From: Cyanobium sp. Tous-M-B4
GTDB lineage: Bacteria; Cyanobacteriota; Cyanobacteriia; PCC-6307; Cyanobiaceae
Length of the DNA: 64,000 nt
NCBI RefSeq assembly: GCF_024345395.1
Contig: NZ_JAGQBA010000001.1
Span: 1 to 64,000 of the forward strand
Direction: 5' to 3'
Position 1 is the first letter of the stretch. Every line of letters begins with the position of its first letter. A program made the translations under genes and the position numbers. The notes under the pieces were generated by a model. That model saw only the letters and a program-made list of their open reading frames with translations. It had not been told where the DNA came from and did no database searches. This document shows, in pieces, positions 9,021-20,366 of this stretch.

Positions 9021-9218
9021 ATGTCGCAGTCGAAACGCGAACAGGTGGTTAGCCACCTGCGATACATCCGCCAGGAGCTCCGAGAAATGCACCAGGGCGT
9101 CATGGACGACGGCTTACTTCCAGAAGCCGGTGAGGTCCGCGGGGTTATGGCCCAGATGGAAGCTCTACTTGAGCTCCTCGAGGGCAAATCCTCCCGCAAA
9201 AAGGACAGCGACGGCTGA
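9021..9218 (+). CDS. Conserved small hypothetical protein (65 aa)
   Basis: ATG at 9021 gives a 65-residue, highly charged, probably all-helical protein (QVVSHLRYIRQELREMHQG ... VRGVMAQMEALLELLEG) ending in a Lys/Asp-rich tail SSRKKDSDG. No signal peptide or membrane segment. Regular hydrophobic spacing suggests a helical hairpin or oligomer. Not recognised as a named family. It starts 43 bases after the PCP-reductase-domain gene, and the two may be cotranscribed. Confidence 0.72.
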   Translation: MSQSKREQVVSHLRYIRQELREMHQGVMDDGLLPEAGEVRGVMAQMEALLELLEGKSSRKKDSDG

Positions 9219-9335
9219 GACCCAGACCGGGAAGCCCTCGGGGAACGTCAAGCCCCTTGGGACGCTCTGGCAAACGTCTGCGGTCAGTTGATCAGTAGCC
9301 AGCCAGGCGCTTTCGTTGCTCAGTCCCCATCACCC

Positions 9336-9364
9336 AGCCCGGGCCATTGGCCTCGGGCTTTTTT
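9336..9364 (+). terminator. Rho-independent terminator
   Basis: Stem GCCCG+GGCC pairing with GGCC+CGGGC (one bulged T), three-base loop, then a run of six T. It ends the plus-strand transcript that includes the two small genes at 8816-9218. Confidence 0.85.
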
Positions 9365-9430
9365 ATTGGAATCCCCTATAGGTAGCGCCAAAAGGCTGCG
9401 CATACGCCAGAGATGGTGTAGACAGGCAAT

Positions 9431-9480
9431 GGCAGGGCTCGGGCCGGGTGATGGGGATCACCGCCGTCAGCATCCCTGCC
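9431..9480. repeat. Nested inverted repeat upstream of ycf20 (possible structured leader)
   Basis: An outer perfect stem GGCAGGG (9431-9437) / CCCTGCC (9474-9480) encloses an inner perfect hairpin GGTGAT-GGGG-ATCACC (9447-9462), with a CGG/CCG pairing between them. It lies 38 bases before the ycf20 start, in a 299-base gap (9219-9517) that otherwise holds only the terminator at 9336-9364. It is followed by a pyrimidine-rich stretch but no clear T-run, so a leader RNA hairpin or protein site is more likely than a terminator. Confidence 0.5.
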
Positions 9481-9517
9481 TCCTCTTTTGGCCCTCGCTG
9501 ATACCCCTTCAGCCGTG

Positions 9518-9871
9518 ATGGCCTCACCTCCCGGAAGTCGTTATCAACAGACCGGCTTTCAGGAACGGGTTGCCCAAGCTCGGGCAGCCCTGGAGAGTTG
9601 GGCAGCCAATCCCTGGCGGCGGTTATCGCTGTTGTTGATCGTTTTGCTGATCAGCTTCAGCATTGGCGGAGCCGTCGGCTCGATCACCGGCACCCTGTCC
9701 AAGCTCGACCCGGTGGGGGCACTGATCTGCGTGGCTGCCATCGAGCTGGCCATTCGCGCCAGGGGCCCGCTGATACGTCGTGGTGGCGATGCACTCGTGC
9801 TGCAAGTACTCGATATGGCTCGAATCGGCTTGCTCTACGGCTTGCTGCTTGACGGCTTCAAGTTGCTCTGA
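9518..9871 (+). CDS. Ycf20-like membrane protein (DUF565)
   Basis: 117-residue protein with features of the Ycf20/DUF565 family: an Arg-rich start, a first membrane helix LSLLLIVLLISFSIGGAVGS (about residues 42-61), a second hydrophobic helix around VGALICVAAIELAI, and the family ending ARIGLLYGLLLDGFKLL. Ycf20 proteins are linked to non-photochemical quenching in algae; the cyanobacterial role is not established. Start ATG at 9518; GTG at 9515 and TTG at 9488 are alternatives. Convergent with pyrB, 20 bases away. Confidence 0.85.
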   Translation: MASPPGSRYQQTGFQERVAQARAALESWAANPWRRLSLLLIVLLISFSIGGAVGSITGTLSKLDPVGALICVAAIELAIRARGPLIRRGGDALVLQVLDMARIGLLYGLLLDGFKLL

Positions 9872-9891
9872 TTCAACTGGTGCAAGGCTTC

Positions 9892-10914
9892 TCAGGCCAG
9901 CGGTTCTGCCGCGGCCAGCAGATAGAGCAGAGCCATGCGCACAGGGATGCCATTGCGCACCTGCTCCTCTACCAGTGAAACGGCGGGATCATCGAGCACA
10001 TCTCCCGCCAGCTCCACGCCCCGATTCACCGGGCCCGGATGCAGCAGTGGCACGGACAGACCGCAAAGGGCTAGGCGCGCTCGGGTGATGCCGAATTGCC
10101 GGTGGTAGGTGTCGAGGCTGGTGAGCAGGTGCTGATGCATGCGCTCCTTCTGCAGTCTCAGAGTCATCACCGCATCGGCCCCGGCCAGGGCCTGATCCAG
10201 GCTGCGCTCAATCCGCACCGAGCCCCGCGCCGCCACCGGATCGGCCGCCTGACCTGGCGGTGGTGCCGCCACAAAGTCGGCGAAGGCGGCGGGCAACAAG
10301 GTGGGCGGGCCGCAGAGCACCACCTCGGCGCCGCAGGCGGTGAGGGCCCAGAGGTTGGAGCGGGCCACGCGGGAGTGGAGCACATCACCCACGATCACGA
10401 TGCGCTTGCCCCGCAGGGCCGCGGGCGTGGGGGCTTCAGGGGCGAAGTGGCGCGCCAGGGTGAACAAATCCAGCAATCCCTGGCTGGGGTGGCTGTGCAG
10501 GCCATCGCCGGCATTGAGCACCGCGACCCGCTCACCGGCACGGTCGAGGTCGGCCGCCAGGCTCTGGGGCACCCCGGCGCAGCGATGGCGCACCACCAAC
10601 ACGTTGGCGCCCATCGCCACGTAAGTCCGAGCCGTATCGAGCAGGCTCTCGCCCTTGCTCAGGGAGCTGGAGGAGGGAGAAAAACTCTGCACATCGGCAG
10701 AGAGCCGCTTGGCCGCCAGCTCAAAACTGCTGCGGGTGCGGGTGCTTGGTTCAAAGAAAAGGCTGGTCATCAACCGCCCCTGCAGGGCGGGCAACTTGCG
10801 AGCTCCAGCCACCGGCAGGGCCCGGAAACGCTGGGCCAGGGTCAGCACGGTGGTGAAATCATCCAGCGAAAAGGCCGCCAGATCCAGCACGTGGCGGTGG
10901 CTCCAGCTGCTCAA
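9892..10914 (-). CDS. pyrB: Aspartate carbamoyltransferase catalytic subunit
   Basis: Second step of pyrimidine synthesis: carbamoyl phosphate plus aspartate to N-carbamoylaspartate. Carbamoyl-phosphate loop [19 protein letters not shown] (near residue 54), [12 protein letters not shown], and the aspartate-binding [12 protein letters not shown] near the C-terminus are all present. 340 residues from a TTG at 10914, which gives the expected N-terminus [12 protein letters not shown]; no ATG fits the family alignment. It follows the DNA glycosylase gene after 13 bases on the same strand. Confidence 0.95.
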   Translation of the reverse strand: MSSWSHRHVLDLAAFSLDDFTTVLTLAQRFRALPVAGARKLPALQGRLMTSLFFEPSTRTRSSFELAAKRLSADVQSFSPSSSSLSKGESLLDTARTYVAMGANVLVVRHRCAGVPQSLAADLDRAGERVAVLNAGDGLHSHPSQGLLDLFTLARHFAPEAPTPAALRGKRIVIVGDVLHSRVARSNLWALTACGAEVVLCGPPTLLPAAFADFVAAPPPGQAADPVAARGSVRIERSLDQALAGADAVMTLRLQKERMHQHLLTSLDTYHRQFGITRARLALCGLSVPLLHPGPVNRGVELAGDVLDDPAVSLVEEQVRNGIPVRMALLYLLAAAEPLA

Positions 10915-10927
10915 GGGGTGCGGCGGC

Positions 10928-11584
10928 TCACAGGGCCAGGGTAGGGGCTGACTTGCGCTGGCGACACTGGACAGGCGCTAATTCCCAGGGCGCTGGAGTT
11001 TGCACTGGTAGGCGATCCCCCCTGACCCGCCTGCTGACGCTGCGGCTCGCCCGCCAATACCAGCGCCAGGGCAGGTCCTGGCCCTGACTGATGCCGATGC
11101 GGCTGGTTTGCACCAAGTCGGCCGCGGCCATATTTGCCAGCGCTGGGGGACGCGGGGCGAGCCACAGGCCCTGATCGGGATGCACCAGCTGGGCGTTATG
11201 GGAGCGATCGATGCCAAAGCAGCGTGCCAATAGGGCGGGACCCGCCGCCAGCCGCTCCGGCTCACCCGGAATGGCCACGGCGCGCAGCAGCACCCCATTG
11301 GCCCAGTCGGCTCTCCCTGTCACCACGTTGACGCAGTGGTGTATCCCATAGCTCACATAGACATAAAACCGCCCAGGCTCGCCAAAGAGCGTTTCGTTGC
11401 TGGGGGTGCGGCGGCGATGCCCGTGGCAGGCAGGTTCCTCCTGGGAATACGCCTCCGTTTCCACAAGTACGCCCCACAGCAGCTCGCCATCGGGTTGGCG
11501 TTTCACCAGCAGGCAGCCGATGAGCTCGGGGGCGACGACCTCGGCGGGGCGGGCGAAGAAGGCCTTCGGCAATGGATTCACCAC
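10928..11584 (-). CDS. 3-methyladenine DNA glycosylase (AAG/MPG type)
   Basis: Removes alkylated purines such as 3-methyladenine from DNA. Family motifs: [19 protein letters not shown] at the N-terminus, [15 protein letters not shown] with the catalytic Glu, [20 protein letters not shown] with the DNA-intercalating Tyr, and [11 protein letters not shown]. The start is uncertain: adjacent GTG codons at 11584 and 11581 sit just before the conserved domain and leave 76 bases for divergent promoters. An ATG at 11662 would add 26 residues and overlap the start codon of the opposite gene. About 218 residues as drawn. Confidence 0.85.
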   Translation of the reverse strand: MVNPLPKAFFARPAEVVAPELIGCLLVKRQPDGELLWGVLVETEAYSQEEPACHGHRRRTPSNETLFGEPGRFYVYVSYGIHHCVNVVTGRADWANGVLLRAVAIPGEPERLAAGPALLARCFGIDRSHNAQLVHPDQGLWLAPRPPALANMAAADLVQTSRIGISQGQDLPWRWYWRASRSVSRRVRGDRLPVQTPAPWELAPVQCRQRKSAPTLAL

Positions 11585-11660
11585 AAGTTCGACGGGTTGC
11601 TCGCCTCTGGGAGCCGCAGCCAGCAAACTGAAATCCTTAGTGCCAAAACCAGGGTCCGCC

Positions 11661-11798
11661 ATGCACACCACCGGTTTCACCCTCGCCACTGTGCTGATCT
11701 TTGGCAGCGGCCTATTTGTACTTGCCACCCTGTTTTTTGGCACCAAAGGCGGCTACTACGACACCGACGACTACGACGGCAACGGCACCGCTCACTGA
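11661..11798 (+). CDS. Small single-span membrane protein (45 aa)
   Basis: ATG at 11661 gives a hydrophobic helix [20 protein letters not shown] (about residues 6-25) followed by [20 protein letters not shown], a Tyr/Asp/Gly-rich tail. Its size and shape resemble accessory subunits of photosynthetic or respiratory membrane complexes, but it does not match PsbM, PsbN, PsaM, PetG, PetN or Ycf12 as I know them. Function unknown. Its ATG lies within the same CATG as a possible start of the opposite glycosylase gene. The stop overlaps the convergent gene at 11792 by seven bases. Confidence 0.7.
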   Translation: MHTTGFTLATVLIFGSGLFVLATLFFGTKGGYYDTDDYDGNGTAH

Positions 11799-12094
11799 CC
11801 CTGACTTGGCAGCCTCTCGGCCTCGGGGCAGTCTTCGGAGGTGATCACATCATCGGGGCTGCCGCTGCGGCAGACGTAGGCCAGCCTGGTGCTGACGGCC
11901 CCGATCGAGTCGAGCCGCACGCTCTCCTCCCAGCTGTGGGTTTCGTCGTCGTCTTCAGCGTCGTAGCGCAGGGTGACGAGATCCCCCTCGACCTCCACCA
12001 CCGTGGCCTCCTCAATCCAGCGCTGCTGATCACGCAAAAACACCCACACCGGGCGCTGTTCGGCACAAAACTGATAAAGCTTGCGGTGCAGCAT
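11792..12094 (-). CDS. Conserved cyanobacterial protein (DUF6679-like, 100 aa)
   Basis: About 100 residues with a small beta-rich domain: MLHRKLYQFCAEQRPVWVFL, then RDQQRWIEEATVVEVEGDLV and an acidic loop AEDDDETHSWEESVRLDSIG. The pattern resembles the cyanobacterial DUF6679 family, recalled from memory only. The C-terminus carries an acidic Asp/Glu extension. ATG at 12094 is preferred; an ATG at 12106 adds four residues. Function unknown. Confidence 0.65.
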   Translation of the reverse strand: MLHRKLYQFCAEQRPVWVFLRDQQRWIEEATVVEVEGDLVTLRYDAEDDDETHSWEESVRLDSIGAVSTRLAYVCRSGSPDDVITSEDCPEAERLPSQGQ

Positions 12095-12156
12095 GGGCCG
12101 AGGCACTGCTGGCCTTCAAACACTAGCCAGTCTCCAGGGTCTACCTGCTGTTCACC

Positions 12157-12927
12157 ATGATCCAATCCGCCAGCTCCAATGACGCCATTCGCCTGCAACT
12201 GCGCAGCTGGCCTGAGGTGGAGACCTATCTGGAAAATTGCAAGGGCGTAATCGTGCCCCTGGGCTCCACCGAGCAGCACGGCCCCACCGGCGCCATCGGC
12301 ACCGATGCGCTCACGGCCGAGGCCGTGGCCCTGGAAGTGGGCCGCCGCACTGGCGTACTGGTGACTCCAGCCCAAGCCTTCGGCATGGCCGAGCACCACT
12401 TGGGCTTTGCTGGCACCGTGAGCCTGCAACCCTCCACCCTGCTAGCCGTTCTGCACGACGTGGTGCTATCGCTTGCACGCCACGGCTTTGAGCGCATCTA
12501 CGTGATCAACGGCCATGGCGGCAACATCGCCACCAGCAAGGCCGCTTTCGCCCAGGCCTATGCCAGCGCCGCCGACCGGGGCCTGGCGGTGGCGCCGCGG
12601 CTGCGCTGCAAGCTTGCTAATTGGTTCATGGCTGGCCCGGTAATGCAGGAGGCGCGCAGCCTTTATGGCGCGGAGGAAGGTCACCACGCCACCCCCAGCG
12701 AAATCGCCCTCACGTTGCACCTGGAGCCCAGCCTGCAGACCAAGCAGAGGCCCCTGCCTGATCCAGCCCCCGCCGGCCCCATCCACGGCCCCGAAGATTT
12801 CCGCCGCCGCCATCCGGATGGCCGCATGGGCTCCAACCCCTACCTGGCCCAGGCCAGCCATGGCGAGCGCTTCTTGGAACTGGCCGCCACCGCCCTTGCC
12901 TCAGACCTGGAAGCCTTCCTGACCTGA
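12157..12927 (+). CDS. Creatininase family protein
   Basis: Metal-dependent amidohydrolase of the creatininase/MftE-like superfamily. Metal-binding motifs are clear: VPLGSTEQHGPTGAIGTDAL (Glu, His, Asp ligands), AFGMAEHHLGFAGTVSL, YVINGHGGNIATSKAAF, and GAEEGHHATPSEIAL. 256 residues, the usual length. Substrate cannot be told from sequence; creatinine is unlikely in an autotroph, and related enzymes act on formamidopyrimidines or peptides. It precedes gatC by 31 bases on the same strand. Confidence 0.85.
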   Translation: MIQSASSNDAIRLQLRSWPEVETYLENCKGVIVPLGSTEQHGPTGAIGTDALTAEAVALEVGRRTGVLVTPAQAFGMAEHHLGFAGTVSLQPSTLLAVLHDVVLSLARHGFERIYVINGHGGNIATSKAAFAQAYASAADRGLAVAPRLRCKLANWFMAGPVMQEARSLYGAEEGHHATPSEIALTLHLEPSLQTKQRPLPDPAPAGPIHGPEDFRRRHPDGRMGSNPYLAQASHGERFLELAATALASDLEAFLT

Positions 12928-12958
12928 GCGCTAGCGTCGGCTTAGCTGGTAAATCCCG

Positions 12959-13252
12959 ATGAGCAAGATCACCGCAGACGACGTGCGCAAGGTGGCCAAG
13001 CTGGCCCGCCTAGACCTGCCCGAGGCCAAGATCGCCACTTACACCGGCCAGCTCGAACGCATCCTCGACTACGTAGCCCACCTTGAAACAGTTGACACCG
13101 AAGGAGTGCCAGCCACCACTCGAGCGGTGGAAGTAGTAAACGTCTGCCGTGAAGATCTGGTAAACCCTACGGACGTGCGCGAGGAGCTACTAAACGAAGC
13201 CCCCCAAAGAGAGGGAGACTTCATTCGCGTACCCAAAATCGTTGCTAGCTGA
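12959..13252 (+). CDS. gatC: Asp/Glu-tRNA amidotransferase subunit C
   Basis: Small stabilising subunit of GatCAB, which amidates Glu-tRNA(Gln) or Asp-tRNA(Asn) in organisms lacking the direct synthetase. Typical features: [19 protein letters not shown] at the N-terminus, [20 protein letters not shown], then [20 protein letters not shown] at the C-terminus. 97 residues, standard. gatA and gatB are not in the window. Convergent with crtR. Confidence 0.93.
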   Translation: MSKITADDVRKVAKLARLDLPEAKIATYTGQLERILDYVAHLETVDTEGVPATTRAVEVVNVCREDLVNPTDVREELLNEAPQREGDFIRVPKIVAS

Positions 13253-13270
13253 GCTTGGTCCGCTCTCCGG

Positions 13271-14296
13271 TCAACGTACCGGCGAAATCGCAGTGCGGTG
13301 AAGCAACTCGAGCACTCGCCTGCGGGCATGGCGGGTAGGCATTAAGGCTGCAATAGGCCGGAGCTTGCTGCGCTTTTTACAATGACTGCGAACACCTAGA
13401 AAGATATCGTAGAGAAAATTAAAACCATCATTCTTGGTTTCAAACAAGCCAAGCCGCTGTGGCGAGCCTTTGGCATCAAGAATCGGTTTAGTGGCGTGAT
13501 AGGCAGGGCGGTATTCAAACCAAGGTATTGATGGCCACAAGTGGTGAATAAGGTGATAATTCTGACCCATGATCAACCAATTCATCAGTCGACCCGGATA
13601 AACGCGGGAGTTGTGCCAGCGGTTACGAGACTGGAAGGGGCGGTGGGGCAGGTAGTCGAAGAACAGGCCCAAAGTCACTCCCACCATTAGGGCCGGAGCA
13701 AACCAGCAGTTGAAAATAAAGGGGAGAAAGCCAAATTTTGCTGCAGACACCACTATTGCCACAAAAATGGCCCGGGCTAGGCCCCACTCAAACAGTTCAT
13801 AACGACGCCACAAACGTCGGCGGAAGAAAAACAGCTCGTGATAGAAAAATCGTGGCGCAATTAACCACAGGGGTCCAAAAGTGCTGACGATGTGATCAGG
13901 ATCGTTCTTTGGATCATTGACATGGGCATGGTGCTGCAGGTGCACCCGGGTAAAAACGGGAAAGCTGAAGCCAAGCAGGAGGGCAGCCCCATGGCCCATC
14001 ACCGCATTCCAGAAGCGGTGCGGATGGGCCGCGTTGTGGCAGGCGTCGTGAATAACCGTGCCCTCTAGGTGCAGAGCCAGAAATCCGGTAGCCAGCAGCA
14101 CGGGCAGGGGCCAACCAGCCACAAACCAGCCCCAAATCGTGAGGACAGCTAAGCCGTAGCCAGCCAAAAACAGCCCAACCGTGGGGTTCCAGGGAGCAGG
14201 CGGGTCAAGAAATTCCCGCGGCACAAGCCGGGAGGGAGATGCCATTGCCCCCTCAGAGACCAAGGCAGTTGCAGAGGCGGCCAGAACCTGTGTCAT
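13271..14296 (-). CDS. crtR: Beta-carotene hydroxylase
   Basis: Di-iron membrane hydroxylase that adds 3-hydroxyl groups to beta-carotene rings to make zeaxanthin. The fatty-acid-hydroxylase histidine boxes are present: HDACH, HLQHHAH and HLIHH, with hydrophobic segments between them (for example VGLFLAGYGLAVLTIWGWFV). 341 residues from ATG at 14296, slightly longer than typical because of a charged C-terminal tail rich in Arg. The middle of the gene is less GC-rich than the flanks. tRNA-Leu lies 55 bases upstream on the same strand. Confidence 0.93.
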   Translation of the reverse strand: MTQVLAASATALVSEGAMASPSRLVPREFLDPPAPWNPTVGLFLAGYGLAVLTIWGWFVAGWPLPVLLATGFLALHLEGTVIHDACHNAAHPHRFWNAVMGHGAALLLGFSFPVFTRVHLQHHAHVNDPKNDPDHIVSTFGPLWLIAPRFFYHELFFFRRRLWRRYELFEWGLARAIFVAIVVSAAKFGFLPFIFNCWFAPALMVGVTLGLFFDYLPHRPFQSRNRWHNSRVYPGRLMNWLIMGQNYHLIHHLWPSIPWFEYRPAYHATKPILDAKGSPQRLGLFETKNDGFNFLYDIFLGVRSHCKKRSKLRPIAALMPTRHARRRVLELLHRTAISPVR

Positions 14297-14351
14297 CTCA
14301 GCTGAACCAGATCCCAGAACGTTGCATCAAGGCAACTTAAGAAAGTGATGA

Positions 14352-14433
14352 TGCCCACCGGGGGACTTGAACCCCCACGACCAAAGCCACTGGTACCTAA
14401 AACCAGCGCGTCTACCAATTCCGCCAGGTGGGC
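14352..14433 (-). tRNA. tRNA-Leu (anticodon UAG)
   Basis: On the minus strand an 82-base class II tRNA folds with acceptor stem GCCCACC/GGTGGGC, anticodon stem CTGGT/ACCAG around TTTAGGT (anticodon TAG), a variable arm, and the T loop GGTTCAAGTCC. The discriminator is A and CCA is not encoded. Confidence 0.95.
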
Positions 14434-14498
14434 AGAACTCGACTGTAGGGACAGATGCTGAGCGGCGCCCACAATGGGGGACTCCATGCCTTCTGGCC

Positions 14499-15023
14499 AT
14501 GCTCGCCACCCTGGGCGGACTCCTGTCGCTGCTGCTGGGTCTCGCCATCCTGCTGCTGCCGCTGCTGGCCACAGAACTGAGCCGGCCGCGGGATTCGGCC
14601 TGGGGCGCCGTAGTGCTGCTGCTGGGCCTAGTGCTTGTAACCAGTGCCGACCGGCTCACGGGCGCACCGATGCTGGGCGTGCTTTGCGGTGGCCTGCTGA
14701 TCGGCAGGCTCGCAGGCGAGGTGTCCCAAGGCCGCTGGCGGCAGCTCACCGCTGAGGAGCAGCAGCGGCTTTGGTCGAAGGAACGCTGGCAGACCAGCCT
14801 GCAACAAGCCGGCGCCAGCCTGGCCCATCTGCTCGCCGTACTTACCACTGCCACTTCAGGTATCAGCCAATGGCTGACGCAGCAACGCCAGCCCAAAGCC
14901 AGTGGCAAACGCTGGGTGCGCCCGGAAGAGCCGAGCTCCATCAGCGAGATCGACAGCCTGGTAACGGCCGAAATCCCGGAACCGCAACCGCTCCCCGAGC
15001 CCTCCAGCAGCCAGGCGGGATAA
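14499..15023 (+). CDS. Ycf66-like membrane protein
   Basis: 174 residues from ATG at 14499. The first 75 residues contain two or three hydrophobic helices (LGGLLSLLLGLAILLLPLLA, AVVLLLGLVLVTSADRL, LGVLCGGLLIGRLAGEV). A soluble helical region follows, LTAEEQQRLWSKERWQTSLQQ, and a Pro/Glu/Ser-rich tail. The three-helix N-terminus and length resemble Ycf66-family proteins of picocyanobacteria; the match is from memory. Role unknown. It is followed 24 bases later by ileS. Confidence 0.65.
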   Translation: MLATLGGLLSLLLGLAILLLPLLATELSRPRDSAWGAVVLLLGLVLVTSADRLTGAPMLGVLCGGLLIGRLAGEVSQGRWRQLTAEEQQRLWSKERWQTSLQQAGASLAHLLAVLTTATSGISQWLTQQRQPKASGKRWVRPEEPSSISEIDSLVTAEIPEPQPLPEPSSSQAG

Positions 15024-15047
15024 TCAGCGCTGCTGCCCCCAGGCGAC

Positions 15048-17981
<2,934 letters not shown>

Positions 17982-18036
17982 ATGCCAAAGGGGGTGGTCG
18001 CCACGCCACATGGGTGCGATCAGTTGATCTGGGGGC

Positions 18037-18363
18037 TCAAGCCCAACCGCCGGAGTCAAGGAAAACCTCAGGGGAGACGGGCCCAGCCAACAGCTGTTCC
18101 GCGGCCGGATTCAGGGGGGCCTGCAGTAATTCAGCTGTTTCGATCACCGCCCCATCAGGCAGCACTGGCTGGTCGGGATCGAAATCAGTGGGATGGGTGG
18201 TGCTGCTTGAAAAACCCCGAAAAATCAGCAGCTCGTAGGGCTCAAGCGGGCCTGCCGCCAACTGAAGCTGGCCCCTGAGCCGCAGCACCCGATCGGACCG
18301 CTCCCGGCTCAACTCTTCCAGCCTGGCCAGCAGGGCCATCACAGATGCAGCGGAGAGGGTCAT
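18037..18363 (-). CDS. Conserved hypothetical protein (108 aa; DUF7734-like)
   Basis: Small soluble protein with a helical N-terminus (MALLARLEELSRERSDRVLR) and the phrase LIFRGFSSSTTHPTDFDPDQ followed by PVLPDGAVIETAELLQAPLN. This fits a plant/cyanobacterial domain of unknown function (recalled as DUF7734, not verified). ATG at 18363. It precedes nothing on its strand before ileS (convergent, 55-base gap) and follows DUF3177 by 45 bases. Confidence 0.68.
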   Translation of the reverse strand: MTLSAASVMALLARLEELSRERSDRVLRLRGQLQLAAGPLEPYELLIFRGFSSSTTHPTDFDPDQPVLPDGAVIETAELLQAPLNPAAEQLLAGPVSPEVFLDSGGWA

Positions 18364-18408
18364 GACTGCAGAGGAAGCTTGGCTGCAAAGAAAGCAAAGG
18401 GCTGATCC

Positions 18409-19062
18409 TTAGAAATCGCCAGCGATTCGCCCCTGCTTGGGCAAGCGCACCAGCAGCCATTGCAACAGTCCCACCACATAGGCAACCAAACCCACGTATC
18501 CGATGAAGGCAGCCACGGCAGGGGTCCATTCGCCGCCAAAAATGAAGGCAAACAGCCCCTCGACATGCCGGTGCAGACCAAGGGGCGGCTGAATCCAAAC
18601 GGCGCAACGGGGCTGGGCTAGGGCGCCAGGGCCCATACAGCCCAGAGCCGTGGCACTAAGCAGGGCGCCCAGCAGAGCCCACACCGTGAGACTCCAGCGC
18701 CAGATGCGCAGGGTCAGGGGCAAGGGACGCCAGGGCGGCAGGTCGGCCAGCTCCTCGTTGAGATCCACCCAAAACCAGACGCTCAGCACCACCAGCAGCT
18801 GGGCCAGCAGCAAAACCACGAAGCCGAGGGGCCGCCGGTCGGTGAGCAGCAGGGTTGCAAGCAGCAACAGGCTGGCCACCTTCCAATAAATCCCCAGCAG
18901 GCGCACCAAGGATCCCTCCTTGCGTACCGACGCCCAGATCAGGAGCACTAATGGCAAACCGACGCTGAACAGCATCGCCAGGCGGACATCGAGCCACACC
19001 AAGGAGCGGTACAGAGGTTCTGGCAGGGCGGCGAGCACGCGTGTGGTTCGGTAAGGCGCCAT
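18409..19062 (-). CDS. DUF3177 family membrane protein
   Basis: 217 residues from ATG at 19062 (an ATG at 19080 adds six). Five or so hydrophobic helices are visible, for example LAMLFSVGLPLVLLIWASV, GIYWKVASLLLLATLLL, LGFVVLLLAQLLVVLSVWFW and FIGYVGLVAYVVGLLQWLLV. The pattern resembles cyanobacterial DUF3177. Function unknown. It is divergent from the FIST gene with a 35-base gap that must contain both promoters. Confidence 0.78.
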   Translation of the reverse strand: MAPYRTTRVLAALPEPLYRSLVWLDVRLAMLFSVGLPLVLLIWASVRKEGSLVRLLGIYWKVASLLLLATLLLTDRRPLGFVVLLLAQLLVVLSVWFWVDLNEELADLPPWRPLPLTLRIWRWSLTVWALLGALLSATALGCMGPGALAQPRCAVWIQPPLGLHRHVEGLFAFIFGGEWTPAVAAFIGYVGLVAYVVGLLQWLLVRLPKQGRIAGDF

Positions 19063-19097
19063 TATCCGCGTCCCCGGCAAGCGATAGGGTCCAAGTC

Positions 19098-20366
19098 ATG
19101 GCCGCCTTCTCCCTGCCCAGCTGGCTCTCCCGCACCTTCGGGGCCCGTCCGGCCCGCGCCTGGTGCCGCACCGCCCTGGCCAGCGAGACCTCGCTGCAGG
19201 GCTCGGTTGAAGACATCGCCAGCCAGCTGCGGGGAGCCGGTCCAGCAGATCTGGCCTTGGTCTTCGCCGCAGCCAGCTACGCCAGCGACCTGCCCCGGCT
19301 GCTGCCCCTACTCCAGGAGAAACTCCAAGCCAGCCACTGGCTTGGCTGCCTGGGCGGTGGGGTGGTGGGCACCGATGCTGGCGGCAGCCCCCATGAGCTG
19401 GAGAACAAACCAGCCCTGAGCGTCACCCTGCTGCGCCTGCCCGGCGCCGAGCTCCACCCTTTTGCGATTGATACCGACTGCCTGCCCGACCTCGACGGCC
19501 CGGCTGATCCCTGGCGCGACCTGCTCAATGCGCCAGCAGCTCCCAGCCCCTCAATGCTGCTTCTGGTGGATCCCAGCTGCTCCCGCATCAACGATCTGAT
19601 CAGTGGCCTGGATTACGCCTGTCCAGGGGCGGCGAAAGTTGGCGGCGTCGCCGGCCCCCACAGTGCCGGCCATGGCTCCCTGCTGTTTGGAGATCAGGTG
19701 GTTCGCGGTGCTGTCGGCTGCCTCATTGGTGGGGCCTGGCAACTCGATCCGGTGGTGGCCCAGGGCTGCCGGCCGATCGGTCCGGTTTTTGATGTAGAGC
19801 AAGTTCAGCGCAATGTGGTGCTGGAAGTGAGCCAGGGCCAGGCCCGCCGCAGCCCTGTAGCTGCTCTACAGGCGATCCTCACGGATCTGAGTCCCGAGGA
19901 GCGGGAGCTGGTGAAGCATTCACTGTTTCTGGGCGTCGGCCGCAGCAACTTCAGCCTCAGCGCCGCAGACCCAGATGGTCCCACCGCTTTTCTGGTGCGC
20001 AACCTGCTTGGTGTCGACCCCCGCAACGGCGCCGTAGCCGTGGCTGAACGGATGCGGGTGGGACAACAGGTGCAGTTCCAACTGCGCGATGCCAGCGCCT
20101 CCAGACTGGAACTGCGCCAGCTGCTGACCAGACAGCGGGGTCGCAACCCGGAGCCCCTAGCCGCCCTGCTGTTTGCCTGCCTAGGCCGTGGCGTTGGGCT
20201 CTACGGCAACGCCGATGGCGACGTAGAGCTGTGCCGGGAAGTGTTTGATCAGGTGCCCATCGCAGGATCGTTCTGCAACGGCGAAATCGGCCCGGTCGCC
20301 GGCAGCACCCATCTGCACGGCTATACCGCGAGCCTGGCCTTCCTGGTGCCGCGCGGAGAGGGCTGA
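19098..20366 (+). CDS. FIST domain protein (sensory N and C domains)
   Basis: 422 residues from ATG at 19098. The N-terminal FIST_N domain has [20 protein letters not shown], the glycine-rich [13 protein letters not shown], and [20 protein letters not shown]. The FIST_C domain shows [20 protein letters not shown] and ends with [13 protein letters not shown] plus a [12 protein letters not shown] motif. FIST domains are proposed small-ligand sensors; no output domain is attached. The stop TGA overlaps the ATG of trmB by one base, so the two are likely translationally coupled. Confidence 0.87.
   Translation: MAAFSLPSWLSRTFGARPARAWCRTALASETSLQGSVEDIASQLRGAGPADLALVFAAASYASDLPRLLPLLQEKLQASHWLGCLGGGVVGTDAGGSPHELENKPALSVTLLRLPGAELHPFAIDTDCLPDLDGPADPWRDLLNAPAAPSPSMLLLVDPSCSRINDLISGLDYACPGAAKVGGVAGPHSAGHGSLLFGDQVVRGAVGCLIGGAWQLDPVVAQGCRPIGPVFDVEQVQRNVVLEVSQGQARRSPVAALQAILTDLSPEERELVKHSLFLGVGRSNFSLSAADPDGPTAFLVRNLLGVDPRNGAVAVAERMRVGQQVQFQLRDASASRLELRQLLTRQRGRNPEPLAALLFACLGRGVGLYGNADGDVELCREVFDQVPIAGSFCNGEIGPVAGSTHLHGYTASLAFLVPRGEG

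Noticed and set aside
9288-9518. Open frame of 76 codons before ycf20
   Set aside because: Runs through the terminator hairpin and the inverted repeat; composition is not protein-like.
11661-11798. Small membrane protein as PsbM, Ycf12 or PetN
   Set aside because: The helix and tail do not match any of these sequences as known.
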